From Oceanospirillum sanctuarii (GTDB taxonomy: Bacteria > Pseudomonadota > Gammaproteobacteria > Pseudomonadales > Halomonadaceae), in NCBI RefSeq assembly GCF_002150805.1, contig NZ_MTBA01000001.1, positions 517,854 to 581,853 of the forward strand: a stretch of DNA of 64,000 nucleotides, written 5' to 3'. Both the position numbers and the translations under genes were made by a program. Below, in pieces: positions 25,542 through 34,295 of this stretch. The number at the start of each line of letters is the position of its first letter. Within the stretch, counting starts at the first letter, position 1. A model generated the notes under the pieces. That model was not told the origin of the DNA. It worked only from the letters and a program-made list of their open reading frames with translations, and ran no database searches.

Positions 25542-27134
25542 TTAACGCGGTTCCGGCTTCGCCTGATTGAGCAGGGTTTCAGAGTCAGTTTGCGAACCAG
25601 CTATTGCGTTGTGTTCAGAACTGTCATCTGAAGAACCCTCTGTCTGCTTTTCAGCAGGATCTGTATTCATAAGTGCATCAAGCGTGCCATTTGCAGATTG
25701 CATCAGGGGTTGCAGGTTGTGGCTGACCGCCATGCTTAATGCGAACAGGATATAGATCGGCCAGGTAAAGCCCTGTGTCAGAAAGGTGCCGGAGACCATA
25801 AAGCCAACCACACCGGCCAGAGTCGCCTGTGCGCTGACCACCATGGCAGCGGGGAGAATGGGTTCTTTCTTTTTCAGCCGGTCGTGGCGGTGTTCCAGCC
25901 CCGGATGGGCGTACTTGTCAGTTTTTGCCTCGGCTTTGGCAGCACGGGCGAAGATGGCGTTAACCCCCATCGCCTGCCGGATATTGTTTTTCAAAAGGCG
26001 AACCACCACGGTGACAAAGGCGATAAAGCCGACAAAGCCGGTTTCTGCCAGTACACCCAGCCAGGTGCTGTGGACTGCGTGGTTTTTGCCATCCCAGTGG
26101 GGGCTGTAGAAGAAGTAGTTGTAGTAGAAGTTGTTCAGGCCGACACCGCTTAACGGGTTGCTGACCGCCATATTCCACGCCGCCTGCCAGGCGTAGATAC
26201 GTCCCATGGCAGAAGCGTCGATTCCGTCTTCGGCTGCACCACCGGATGAACGATCCGAAATACCCGCCAGTACCAGCAGCAAACCTGCGGCTGCACCACC
26301 GGCCATAATCAGCAGGGCTTTGTTCTCAACCTTTTGCCAGGCAAAAACCCCGGTCACCGCCATAATCCCTAACAAGCCGCCCCGGCTTTGGGTGGCGATA
26401 ATGGCCGAGACGATAATGAAATAGCCGATCAACGCCAGAAAACGCGGCAGCCTGGCTTTGATCGGGGCAAAGAAGAGTGCCAGTGAGAAACTGGTGGGAA
26501 AGAGGAGTACCAGTGCCAGATCGTTGGGATCACCCAGCATGGAACCCATATCCCGACTGATGGTGACGCGGGTGCCTTCTACCAGTCCGATGCCGTTCAT
26601 CTTGTTATTCAGAGCGACAATGGCGATCAGGATGCCCGCCAGCAAAATGCTCCAGTTGCAGATTGCGAAATCCCGTTTGCATTTCGGCAGCCAGGCGATA
26701 ATCAGCATCATAATGCCGATTTTGACGAAGTTACCTGTCCAGGCTGCGATCGCTTCAGGACGGTTACTGGCGAACATTACTCCGACAGTGGTCAGTGCGA
26801 AAAAGACCGCCATACCGTTGAAGTGGCTGTTCCAGAACACCTTGATCTCACGGGTGATGGCCAGATGCCATGCGGTAACGCCCAGCGCCCCCAGAGCCAG
26901 CAGTTGAGGGATCTTAAAGGGATAGAGCTGAGGAAAGGCTTCATGGATTCGGAAGAAGGAGAAGATGATAAAGCCGAGGCAGATCCAGATCACCATACGG
27001 GTCGCCATCCAGCCGAGCAGAGGCACCAGCGCCAAAGGCAGCACCAGCAGAGGGTGGGGTGCAAACCACCAGGCCAGTGTCATCACAGCACACAGGCCCA
27101 ATGGCAGTAGCATCTGACTGAGGGTATGTATCAT
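25542..27134 (-). CDS. sypL: SypL-like O-antigen ligase/polymerase (Wzy family)
   Basis: The ~530-residue integral membrane protein has ten or more helices. It carries the O-antigen ligase loop: IATQSRGGLLGIMAV with the conserved Arg, then NPLSGVGLNNFYYNYFFYS and HAVHSTWLGVLAETGFVG with the conserved His. The C-terminal tail (~70 residues) is polar and acidic. I chose the ATG at 27134 (GGGGAG upstream); a TTG at 27152 would add six residues. It is the likely periplasmic-face polymerase of the repeat units flipped by SypK. Confidence 0.82.
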   Translation of the reverse strand: MIHTLSQMLLPLGLCAVMTLAWWFAPHPLLVLPLALVPLLGWMATRMVIWICLGFIIFSFFRIHEAFPQLYPFKIPQLLALGALGVTAWHLAITREIKVFWNSHFNGMAVFFALTTVGVMFASNRPEAIAAWTGNFVKIGIMMLIIAWLPKCKRDFAICNWSILLAGILIAIVALNNKMNGIGLVEGTRVTISRDMGSMLGDPNDLALVLLFPTSFSLALFFAPIKARLPRFLALIGYFIIVSAIIATQSRGGLLGIMAVTGVFAWQKVENKALLIMAGGAAAGLLLVLAGISDRSSGGAAEDGIDASAMGRIYAWQAAWNMAVSNPLSGVGLNNFYYNYFFYSPHWDGKNHAVHSTWLGVLAETGFVGFIAFVTVVVRLLKNNIRQAMGVNAIFARAAKAEAKTDKYAHPGLEHRHDRLKKKEPILPAAMVVSAQATLAGVVGFMVSGTFLTQGFTWPIYILFALSMAVSHNLQPLMQSANGTLDALMNTDPAEKQTEGSSDDSSEHNAIAGSQTDSETLLNQAKPEPR

Positions 27135-27162
27135 GGCCTTTCTCCCCTTCAAACCTGTCTGG

Positions 27163-28698
27163 TCAGCTTCTTCTCAGCAGCCCGCCATCGGTTTTCAGCA
27201 GTACCCGATGGCAGATAACCAGACTTACCAGCATACAAAGCAGTAACCAGGCCAGTTGCAAAATGAGACTGCTCTGGAAGGCATCAAAGCGAGCAATAAG
27301 GACCTGCAGGCCGATCAGACCACAGGGAATCAGGGCGTAGATCAGGTGTTGTTTCTGGTAGGGCAGTTTAAGCAGCCGCTGGCTGATGATCAGATAAGCG
27401 ATCAGGCGCAGCACCTGACTCACCAGCAGCACAGCAACCGCGCCCATCGCTGCGCCAATACCCGAGCCAGCGCCATAATTGATGGCAAAAGGCAGGGTCA
27501 GCAGACAGAGGGCTCCGGTGGCCAGTTCGATCAGCATCTGGATCTCGCTGCGTTCGGTGGAGAAACAGCCAAGATTAAACAGAGCACCCCACTGCTTGAA
27601 GATGCCCGCCAGAATCAGCCAGGGCAGATAGAGATGCAGCGCCTGCAGTTCCGGTGCAAAGAGCAGAGGTGTCACCAGAGGTGCTGCTACTACGACACCA
27701 AGCCCCAGGATGCTGGCGATGATGGCTCCCGCCATGGCACCAGATGCAGCCTTGTTCAGACCATCATCCTGTTTCAGAAGCGCAATACGTCTTGGATACC
27801 ACCAAAGCTGGAAGGGTTGGCTTAACAGCGCTGCCAAAAGGAAAAACTTCACAGCCAGTACATAGGCTGCAAGAGTGGTGGCCTCTGCCGATTGAGACAG
27901 CAGAATAATATCCAGCCCCTGAGTGGCATACATCGCAAGACCACTGACCACAAAGGGCAGGCCAAAGCGGATCTGTCGTAACAGACTTTGGGGCTGGATA
28001 CGGATACCTGCATCCCGAATCTGCAGATAAAGCAGACCTGCAATCTGCAACAGAACCGCAATCACAGATGCGATCAGCACTCCGGTCAGGCCGTAGCCCA
28101 GCTTGAGCAGAATGACCGCAAGCGCTGCGTAGATCAGAGTGCGGCCAAGGGTCAGTTGCAGAAAGCGCACCGCCTGTTCCCGCATTCTTAGCCAGGCCAA
28201 AGGCACTGCAAGTACACCTTCAGAGCTGATCAGAAGGCTTAACAGTAGAAACTCCAGCTGGGAGACCTGCCAGTACTGGTTGATGACAGGTAGCAGCCAT
28301 AGGCCGTTGGCGGCTAACAGCAGAAAGCTGATCAGCGCCAGTGTCAAGGCTGTGCCTGATGTGGTGGCAGATGCTTTCTGACGTTCCGATTCGGACTCAG
28401 CCAGTCCAGCCTCCCGATAGAGGTTATTCACCAGGCCACAGCCGACAATCACGGTTGCACCATTGACCAGAGCCAACAGGGTTTCCAGTCGGGCAAATTC
28501 AGCAACCCCCAGCTGATGGGTGACGAAGGGCAGCAGCAAAAATGCCACCGCCTTCATGCCGATAATGCCGATGGCGTAACAGGCTTGCTGGCGAATCACA
28601 GAGCTGTTTTGCAATTTGCCAGCGAGAGAGCCGATGCGTCGTGAAAGCCGCAGCCCCGTTTGAGGATTTAACCGCTGTTTAAGATTCAAGCTCAGCAT
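27163..28698 (-). CDS. sypK: SypK-like Wzx-type flippase
   Basis: The ~511-residue protein has about 12-14 hydrophobic helices in the MOP (polysaccharide transporter) pattern, with a basic N-terminus (SRRIGSLAGKLQNSSVIRQQ) and the first helix ACYAIGIIGMKAVAFLLLPF. It should flip lipid-linked repeat units across the inner membrane. The ATG at 28698 has AGGAGA upstream; a codon 15 bases earlier sits inside that site. It overlaps the sypJ end by 20 bases. Confidence 0.82.
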   Translation of the reverse strand: MLSLNLKQRLNPQTGLRLSRRIGSLAGKLQNSSVIRQQACYAIGIIGMKAVAFLLLPFVTHQLGVAEFARLETLLALVNGATVIVGCGLVNNLYREAGLAESESERQKASATTSGTALTLALISFLLLAANGLWLLPVINQYWQVSQLEFLLLSLLISSEGVLAVPLAWLRMREQAVRFLQLTLGRTLIYAALAVILLKLGYGLTGVLIASVIAVLLQIAGLLYLQIRDAGIRIQPQSLLRQIRFGLPFVVSGLAMYATQGLDIILLSQSAEATTLAAYVLAVKFFLLAALLSQPFQLWWYPRRIALLKQDDGLNKAASGAMAGAIIASILGLGVVVAAPLVTPLLFAPELQALHLYLPWLILAGIFKQWGALFNLGCFSTERSEIQMLIELATGALCLLTLPFAINYGAGSGIGAAMGAVAVLLVSQVLRLIAYLIISQRLLKLPYQKQHLIYALIPCGLIGLQVLIARFDAFQSSLILQLAWLLLCMLVSLVICHRVLLKTDGGLLRRS

Positions 28699-29896
28699 AA
28701 GAGATCTCCTCACGGCAGCTGCTAATGGCTAATGAGAGCTGTTTTGCCTGATCGCTGATCTTAAAGTTTGCTAAAAGATGCTCTCGACCCTGTTCACCCA
28801 TCTGTTTCAGCTCTGCCGGTGGCAGCTGGGTCAGTTTGAGAATGCTGGCGGCCAGAGCGAATTTATCGCCACTTTTCACCAGATCCCCCACGGGCAGTGT
28901 CTGACCGAAGGTATCGGTGAGCATTTCGCGACAGGCCTGAATATCGCTGGTAATTACTGGAAGCTTGAGTGCCAATGCTTCCTTAATCACCAGAGGGCCA
29001 GTGTCTTTTACACCCTGGGGCGTGACGACAAAGGGCGCTGCCAGTGCAGTGTAGTGATGGTGGTTTTCTGCAAACCAGTGTTGAGGTTTAGCCCCCAGAA
29101 AATGAACAAAGCCCACCAGATCCAGGCGTATCATCCGGATCAGCAGTTCCAGTTTCAGAGGTCCGTCACCGACGATATCCAGCTTGGGGCGTTCGCGGGC
29201 GGGAATATTCGCCAGAGCGTGCAGCAAAACATCAACGCCCTTGGTTTCTGACAGGCGGCCCAGATAGAGCAGGCGGTTCTGGTTGTAGAGGTTAGGGGTC
29301 TGACTTGAGAACTGCTGAGGGTCGATACCGCAACGAATCCGGCGGATATCAGCAGTTGGCATCAGGTTGCGCATGTCCTGCTGCATCTCGTCGCAAACTG
29401 CAACCGCAAAGTCAGCGGCCTGCAATTTTGCGGGCAGATCTGCAGGTGAGCGATAGATATCGTAACCGTGGCAGGTAAAGGAGACGCTGACACCTGCCAG
29501 ACGAGCCGCTGCGATTGCGGTAGCAGCGGAAGCCAACCCGAAGTGAGCATGAATATGCTGACAACCGGTCTGTTCCACTAAGGCTGCCATACGGGCGGCG
29601 TACCAGAGCAGAGATCTGCGGGGCAGTCCCTTTTGCTGATTGATAAAACTCATCGCAGATTGCAAACGTCCCGGGTTAGAGGACAGCTGCCAGATCACCT
29701 TAGCCACCGGAATATCTTTCAGCAGCACCAGCTCTTCAGCCAGCTTCAGATCGTCCGGTTGTGCCGGACCTTCCGGGCGCTCAAAACTTGCCAGAACAAT
29801 CTCATGGCCTAATGCACGCATCGCCCTGATTTCATTACCGATAAAGGTTTCTGACAGCACAGGGAAAGCTGTGGTGAGGTACGCAATCTTTTTCAT
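28679..29896 (-). CDS. sypJ: SypJ-like glycosyltransferase family 4
   Basis: The ~405-residue GT-B enzyme starts MKKIAYLTTAFPVLSETFIG, a common start of GT4 enzymes of exopolysaccharide clusters. Visible blocks are HIHAHFGLASAATAIAAAR, VSFTCHGYDIYR, LYLGRLSETKGVDVLLHAL and, at the donor site, PLVIKEALALKLPVITSD. The ATG at 29896 has GGAG eight bases upstream; longer open frame up to 30016 is untranslated leader. A sigma-54-type promoter lies about 140 bases upstream. It heads the collinear sypJ-R block; assignment as J rests on gene order. Confidence 0.75.
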   Translation of the reverse strand: MKKIAYLTTAFPVLSETFIGNEIRAMRALGHEIVLASFERPEGPAQPDDLKLAEELVLLKDIPVAKVIWQLSSNPGRLQSAMSFINQQKGLPRRSLLWYAARMAALVEQTGCQHIHAHFGLASAATAIAAARLAGVSVSFTCHGYDIYRSPADLPAKLQAADFAVAVCDEMQQDMRNLMPTADIRRIRCGIDPQQFSSQTPNLYNQNRLLYLGRLSETKGVDVLLHALANIPARERPKLDIVGDGPLKLELLIRMIRLDLVGFVHFLGAKPQHWFAENHHHYTALAAPFVVTPQGVKDTGPLVIKEALALKLPVITSDIQACREMLTDTFGQTLPVGDLVKSGDKFALAASILKLTQLPPAELKQMGEQGREHLLANFKISDQAKQLSLAISSCREEISYAELES

Positions 29897-29977
29897 GTGT
29901 GACTCCTCGCCAGACCGGAAAAGCCCGATCTTTAATTGGCATGGCTGATGCATTTCAAAGGGTAAGCAGCGAGTAAT

Positions 29978-29993
29978 TGGCCTTTGAATTGCA
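29978..29993 (+). promoter_or_regulatory. Candidate sigma-54 promoter for the glycosyltransferase at 30177
   Basis: TGGCCTTTGAATTGCA has the GG-N10-GC spacing and a perfect TTGCA at -12. RNA would start near 30005, leaving a long leader of about 170 bases. Confidence 0.35.
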
Positions 29994-30001
29994 CTTTGCG
30001 A
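29989..30001. promoter_or_regulatory. Candidate SypG-binding element between the divergent glycosyltransferases
   Basis: TTGCACTTTGCGA (TCGCAAAGTGCAA on the minus strand) fits T(T/C)GC(A/G)-N3-TGCAA. On the minus strand, extended one base, it reads TTCGCAAAGTGCAA, one base from the TTCTCA-N3-TGC core I recall for V. fischeri SypG sites. It overlaps the plus-strand -12 element, which is an odd place for an activator. Confidence 0.35.
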
Positions 30002-30035
30002 AATGTCCGCAACCACTGCGATTCAAAGGGGTATC

Positions 30036-30051
30036 TGCAAGTGAGATGCCA
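30036..30051 (-). promoter_or_regulatory. Sigma-54 promoter of the sypJ-R block
   Basis: On the minus strand TGGCATCTCACTTGCA matches TGGCAC-N5-TTGCA at all but one position. RNA would start near 30025 and run about 130 bases to the ATG at 29896. Confidence 0.6.
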
Positions 30052-30176
30052 AAGCCGAAATGCAACAAAGCCCGACAGCAGGCTTATCAGGGATAGAGCT
30101 GATTCAGCTGAAACAGAAAATCAGTGATCAGAGAAAGAAGAGGGATGCCAACTGAAGGGGAGCGGGAGTAAAGACC

Positions 30177-31181
30177 ATGAAAAATAATAACGACAACTTA
30201 AACCTCAGCTTAAACAGCCGCTTAAACAACAGCTCAAACGAGCCAACTGACCAAAAGCTAACTGGTACATGTGATGTCAGTGTGATTATGCCGACCTATA
30301 ACTGTCTGGATTATCTGCCGATGGCGATTGCCAGCGTGCTGAGCCAGAAAGTGGATCTGGAACTGCTGATTGTGGATGACGGTTCCGATGATGGCAGCGG
30401 CGAATGGCTGGCTCATCAGGCGGCTCATAACGACTGCATTCGTATCATCAAAGGTGAGCATAAAGGGGTGTCTGCCGCCCGTAATCTGGCGATAGCCGAG
30501 GCCCGTGGTGAGTACGTAGCCTTTCTCGATGCGGATGATTACTGGTATGACGATAAGTTGAGACTGCAGCTGGCCTATCACAAGAGTCAGCCGGATCTGG
30601 TTCTGAGTTTTACCGATTACGATCACTTTTCAGAATCCGATGAAGACTTGGGTCGCTGCTTCACCTTCTGGCCGCGCTTTAATCGCTTGCTGCAGGACGA
30701 AGCGCAGTGTCTGCGCCTGACAGGCGCGTTAAAAACCAGCGTCTATGAGGAGAATGTGATCGGCACCTCTACCGTAATGGTGCGTACTGATGCTTTGCAA
30801 AAGGCACAGGGTTTTGATGAAACTTTGCATTCTGCCAGTGACTGGGATCTGTGGCTGCGTCTGTTGGAGTTCGGGGACTTTATGGCGATTAAACCCAGCC
30901 TGATGGGCTATCTGGTGCGTCAGAACTCGATCTCCCGCAATGTGGAGCGTCGCCTGAAAAGCTTTGAGCTGATTCTGGACCGTTTCCAGCCCGCAATGAT
31001 GGCTTTAAACCCTGCGTGTGTGGCACCGGCACGTGCCCGTCTGGCATTGGCCTGGGCGGAAGCCTGGCAGGAACAGAAAGATGGCTACTGGAAAGCGATT
31101 GGCGCATACACTAAGGCCTGTTATCAGCTGCCAACCTCCCGCAATCTGAAAGCGTTGGCGGCACATATCATCAGAGGTTAG
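30177..31181 (+). CDS. Glycosyltransferase family 2
   Basis: The 334-residue soluble enzyme has a GT-A domain: VSVIMPTYNCLDYLPMAIAS (~37), LLIVDDGSDDGSGEW (~63), GVSAARNLAIAEARGEYVAFLDADD (cut to GEYVAFLDADD, the DxD motif ~120), and a TSTVMVRTDALQ...SDWDLWLRLLEFG block (~200-235). The first ~30 residues are Asn/Ser-rich and low in complexity. It is divergent from sypJ and is probably one of the extra transferases of this syp-type locus (the role filled by SypH/SypI in V. fischeri), but no one-to-one match is claimed. GGGAG precedes the ATG. A strong terminator follows. Confidence 0.8.
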   Translation: MKNNNDNLNLSLNSRLNNSSNEPTDQKLTGTCDVSVIMPTYNCLDYLPMAIASVLSQKVDLELLIVDDGSDDGSGEWLAHQAAHNDCIRIIKGEHKGVSAARNLAIAEARGEYVAFLDADDYWYDDKLRLQLAYHKSQPDLVLSFTDYDHFSESDEDLGRCFTFWPRFNRLLQDEAQCLRLTGALKTSVYEENVIGTSTVMVRTDALQKAQGFDETLHSASDWDLWLRLLEFGDFMAIKPSLMGYLVRQNSISRNVERRLKSFELILDRFQPAMMALNPACVAPARARLALAWAEAWQEQKDGYWKAIGAYTKACYQLPTSRNLKALAAHIIRG

Positions 31182-31218
31182 CGCCACTTGGCACAGGTTT
31201 AATTAAAACTCAAATAAC

Positions 31219-31245
31219 TAAAAAAGGCCGTATGGCCTTTTTTAG
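31219..31245. terminator. Rho-independent terminator after the GT2 gene
   Basis: AAAAAAGGCC / GGCCTTTTTT with a GTAT loop and a T-run. A/T tracts on both sides could make it bidirectional. Confidence 0.85.
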
Positions 31246-31424
31246 TGGCTGTTGTTTGTCCCGCTCAAAGGTAAATAAGGGCGTTAGCTTCGTAGCTTTC
31301 GTTACTGGTATCTGGATCGGTCAGGTCGGCTGGGTAGAAGTGGCGAGGAGAAAGGCTGGCAAGATAGATAGGAGATAGGGAGCTAGAAGAGACTGAGATA
31401 GGTTAGATGTAGCCAGTCAGAACA

Positions 31425-31449
31425 GACAAAAAAAGCGGCCTAGGCCGCT
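31425..31449 (-). terminator. Terminator overlapping the stop codon of the glycosyltransferase gene
   Basis: On the minus strand AGCGGCCTAGGCCGCT is followed by seven T residues. The TAG stop lies in the middle of the palindrome, so translation ends inside the terminator stem. The 31182-31439 spacer otherwise holds only the GT2 terminator. Confidence 0.75.
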
Positions 31450-32477
31450 AAGTGCAGGTAATGCTCAATAATTCGGGGGACAACCGCCTGAACGCTGTAG
31501 TGATGTTGGATGGTCTGATAGGCGTTTAAAGCCATCTGCTGGCGTTTTTGTGGTGTCATGCGCAACCACTGATCCAGACAGCAGGACATCGCCTCGATAT
31601 CCCCTGCAGGCACAACCCAGCCATTTTTTCCGTGTTCGATCAGAGCCGGCAGATCGCCAATCGCAAAACTGCAGACGGGTATTCCCTGAGACATGGCTTC
31701 AAGGGCTGCCAGTGGCAGGCCTTCATATTCAGAGGTGATGCACAGCACACCTATCTTGTGCCAGTGCTCTGACATGATCTGTTGGCCATGAAAAATCACT
31801 TGCTGATAGCGCTCTGACAGCGGGTTATAAAGCGCACCGTCGCCATAGAGATGCAGTTTGGCCCGGCTTTCGGAAGCCATAGAGTCGTTCAGGCGGTTTG
31901 CCAGCTGACAGAAGGTCTCGGGGCTTTTTTCCGGGCTTAAGCGTCCGACGAAGGCGATCTGCTCACCGGAACCCATGCGCTGATGCTTAAACAGGCTCTC
32001 CTGAGACTTCAGGTCGACAAAGTTCGGGATAAGCAAACCTCTGTGGGACAGGCGTTGGTGGATCTCAGCACTGACCGATAGTGGTGAAAACCAACGGGAG
32101 GTGAGTTCATCCGCCTGAACATAGCATTTCAGGCGGCCTGAGCCGGTGTCTCCGTTGTGATGGGTGGGCAGAGCTTTCCATTTTCCCGGCAGGCTGAACA
32201 TCTTATTGATCAGATTGCCCTTATAGCCGTGGCTATGTACCAGTGATCCCTGAGGAATCAGGCGGAACAGCTGGCGGATCTTACCCTGGGCGCTGTAGAC
32301 AGGAATGTCAGCCTGCTTGAGATCCCTCCATAGGGGATGCTCTGAGTCATCATAATTTTTCCAGAACACGACTTTCACCGGCAGAGATCTTTCTGCCAAT
32401 GCCTTTGCCAGATTCAGTACGTGGGTTTCGATCCCCCCCATACCCCGGCTATCAAGAAAGAGTACGATCGCTTTCAT
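31440..32477 (-). CDS. Glycosyltransferase family 4
   Basis: The ~345-residue GT-B enzyme starts MKAIVLFLDSRGMGGIETHV, with SLVHSHGYKGNLINK on the acceptor side and IAFVGRLSPEKSPETFCQLA and TSEYEGLPLAALEAMSQGIP on the donor side. AGGAGG lies seven to eight bases before the ATG at 32477; the open frame upstream is leader. A near-perfect sigma-54 promoter lies 65-80 bases upstream, which ties it to the SypG regulon. It is a candidate for the SypH-type transferase but could equally be SypI-like. Confidence 0.8.
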   Translation of the reverse strand: MKAIVLFLDSRGMGGIETHVLNLAKALAERSLPVKVVFWKNYDDSEHPLWRDLKQADIPVYSAQGKIRQLFRLIPQGSLVHSHGYKGNLINKMFSLPGKWKALPTHHNGDTGSGRLKCYVQADELTSRWFSPLSVSAEIHQRLSHRGLLIPNFVDLKSQESLFKHQRMGSGEQIAFVGRLSPEKSPETFCQLANRLNDSMASESRAKLHLYGDGALYNPLSERYQQVIFHGQQIMSEHWHKIGVLCITSEYEGLPLAALEAMSQGIPVCSFAIGDLPALIEHGKNGWVVPAGDIEAMSCCLDQWLRMTPQKRQQMALNAYQTIQHHYSVQAVVPRIIEHYLHLAA

Positions 32478-32512
32478 CGTCTTACCTCCTGCGGTTTCGC
32501 AGTTTCGCGTTT

Positions 32513-32525
32513 TTGCAGTTCGCAA
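32513..32525. promoter_or_regulatory. Candidate SypG-binding element
   Basis: TTGCAGTTCGCAA (TTGCGAACTGCAA on the minus strand) is one base off TTGCA-N3-TGCAA outside the spacer. It lies just downstream of the predicted minus-strand start but about 150 bases upstream of the plus-strand promoter for the epimerase gene. Confidence 0.35.
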
Positions 32526-32541
32526 TGGATACAGGGGTAAG

Positions 32542-32557
32542 AGCAAGGGGAGTGCCA
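32542..32557 (-). promoter_or_regulatory. Sigma-54 promoter of the glycosyltransferase at 31440-32477
   Basis: On the minus strand TGGCACTCCCCTTGCT matches TGGCAC-N5-TTGC(A/T) perfectly. RNA would start near 32531, about 54 bases before the ATG. Confidence 0.7.
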
Positions 32558-32558
32558 T

Positions 32559-32571
32559 TCGCGTAATGCAA
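32559..32571. promoter_or_regulatory. Candidate SypG-binding element
   Basis: TCGCGTAATGCAA fits the T(T/C)GC(A/G)-N3-TGCAA pattern. It sits directly upstream of the minus-strand -24 element and about 105 bases upstream of the plus-strand one, so it could serve both directions. Confidence 0.35.
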
Positions 32572-32677
32572 AGAATCTGCAGCCGGTCAGGTTTTCACAC
32601 CTGAACAGGGATTTTTAAAATGCGAAAAGTCCATTTTTTGAGATTCAAGCTGCTGAATTAAAAGAAGTTTTTCTGGC

Positions 32678-32693
32678 TGGCACAGAGCTTGAA
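32678..32693 (+). promoter_or_regulatory. Sigma-54-like promoter of the epimerase-LruC operon
   Basis: TGGCACAGAGCTTGAA has a perfect TGGCAC and TTG but an A where GC is expected at -12. RNA would start near 32703, 40 bases before the ATG at 32743. Confidence 0.4.
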
Positions 32694-32742
32694 ATAACCC
32701 CAGTAAATTCCACGAAAGGGACGTAAGTCCGGGGAGGCCACC

Positions 32743-33684
32743 ATGGCTAAGTATCTGGTTACAGGCGGTTGCGGTTTTATCGGTTCACATCTGTGTGATG
32801 CACTGATCGACCTTGGTCATGAGGTGATCGTTCTGGACAATATGTCCACCGGTAAGCATGAAAATCTGAATCCGAAAGCCAAACTCTATGTCGGTGATAT
32901 CAATGACACCCTGCTGGTGAATGAGCTGATGTCCCGTGTGGATGGTTGCTACCATCTGGCGGCGGTGGCCTCTGTGGTTCGGGCTAATGAAGCCTGGAAA
33001 GAGTGCCATACCATCAATCAGAGTGGCACGGTGAATCTGCTTGAGTGTAGTGCCCGTCAGAAACGCAAAGTGCCTGTGGTGTATGCCTCTTCTGCTGCTG
33101 TTTACGGCGATAACGCTGCTATGCCTCTGGGTGAAAGCAGCCAGTTACGTCCTCTGACCGCTTATGGTGTCGATAAGCTCTCCTGTGAGCTGCAGGCTCA
33201 GGTTGCAGGCCGTATCCATAATGTGCCGACCCTTGGCTTCCGATTCTTTAATGTCTTTGGTCCCCGTCAGGACCCCAGCTCTCCCTATAGCGGTGTGATT
33301 TCTATTTTTGCTGATCGTATCCGCCAGCATAACGGCATCACCATCTATGGTGATGGTTCCCAGATCCGTGACTTTGTCTATGTGAAAGATGTGGTGGCCT
33401 ATCTCTGTAAAGCGATGGATCACGCCAGTGTGCGTGCGCCGGTTTTCAATATCTGCACCGGCCGTTCGAGCTCCATCAAGGATCTCGCTAAAACTCTATT
33501 CTCCATCGTGGGTTACGAAGTACCTGTCACTTTTGCCGGTAAAAAAGCCGGTGATATTCAGGTCTCGCTGGGTGACCCTCAACAACTGCTGAGCTGCTTC
33601 CACATGGGCTCCCAATACGATCTGGGTTCCGGCCTGATGGAGATGATGTACGAGGGCATCGAAGAGTACAAAACCGTGGTTTAA
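32743..33684 (+). CDS. NAD-dependent sugar-nucleotide epimerase/dehydratase
   Basis: The 313-residue extended short-chain dehydrogenase has the NAD motif TGGCGFIGSH (~7), VLDNMSTGK (~31), CYHLAAVASV (~69), the catalytic YASSAAVYG and YGVDKLSCE (YxxxK ~141-145), and RFFNVFGPRQDP (~168). The closest types are UDP-glucose/UDP-GlcNAc 4-epimerases, but the substrate cannot be fixed by eye. It would supply a nucleotide sugar for the polysaccharide. GGGGAGG lies six bases before the ATG. It probably forms an operon with the lipoprotein and LruC genes that follow. Confidence 0.82.
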   Translation: MAKYLVTGGCGFIGSHLCDALIDLGHEVIVLDNMSTGKHENLNPKAKLYVGDINDTLLVNELMSRVDGCYHLAAVASVVRANEAWKECHTINQSGTVNLLECSARQKRKVPVVYASSAAVYGDNAAMPLGESSQLRPLTAYGVDKLSCELQAQVAGRIHNVPTLGFRFFNVFGPRQDPSSPYSGVISIFADRIRQHNGITIYGDGSQIRDFVYVKDVVAYLCKAMDHASVRAPVFNICTGRSSSIKDLAKTLFSIVGYEVPVTFAGKKAGDIQVSLGDPQQLLSCFHMGSQYDLGSGLMEMMYEGIEEYKTVV

Positions 33685-33819
33685 GGCAGTTTCTGGCTAA
33701 GGCCGGCGAAAAACGACTGAAGGGTAGGGAAGGCTTTAAGAGTGTGAGTCACGCCCTGAATGATCCGGCACCAAAGCGCTGCCGGAATAAAGAGAAACGG
33801 GAAACCGGAGGATAAGACC

Positions 33820-34284
33820 ATGAAAACTTATCTGGCACTTTTAATTCTGGGCTGTCTCAACCTGATCGCCTGTACTGAGCCACCTCCAGCAGATGATGCA
33901 GCAGCTGGCTCAAATAACAGTTCTGGCAACGGTATCAGCGTTAATGCTGAACCTACTGTGAGCGTTTCTACTGCGGAGCTGATCGCTGATCAGGGCTTCA
34001 CCTTCGATAGCCAATACGATCTGACGGTACAGGTTGATCTGCCGGCACTGGCAGAAGAATCCACCATCGTGAACATCTGTCATCCAACATCCGCTGGAGC
34101 GATTGACCGCAATAACTGTGTCTCCCGTGCAGCACTGAGCAATGGTCGTCTGGATCTGGTGCTGAATATGGCAGCACATCAGCAGGCACTGGTGATGGAG
34201 ATCTGGCAGCGATCCGATATGCGTCAGCCAACGAGTTACAGCTGGTCGGTGGGAGAAGGCACTGTCTGGCAGGTTCAGGATTGA
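33820..34284 (+). CDS. Small lipoprotein of unknown function
   Basis: From the ATG at 33820 (GGAGG upstream) the 154-residue protein has a lipoprotein signal ending LIAC (Cys ~18). A Pro/Asp/Asn/Ser-rich linker (~19-45) follows, then a small beta-rich domain with two Cys that may pair (NICHPT and NNCVSR). An in-frame ATG 60 bases earlier lacks a good ribosome site. No family is recognised. It lies directly upstream of the LruC gene (11 bases between stop and start), so a role in the surface display or assembly of that protein is plausible but inferred. Confidence 0.68.
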   Translation: MKTYLALLILGCLNLIACTEPPPADDAAAGSNNSSGNGISVNAEPTVSVSTAELIADQGFTFDSQYDLTVQVDLPALAEESTIVNICHPTSAGAIDRNNCVSRAALSNGRLDLVLNMAAHQQALVMEIWQRSDMRQPTSYSWSVGEGTVWQVQD

Positions 34285-34295
34285 GGAGGTGACTT

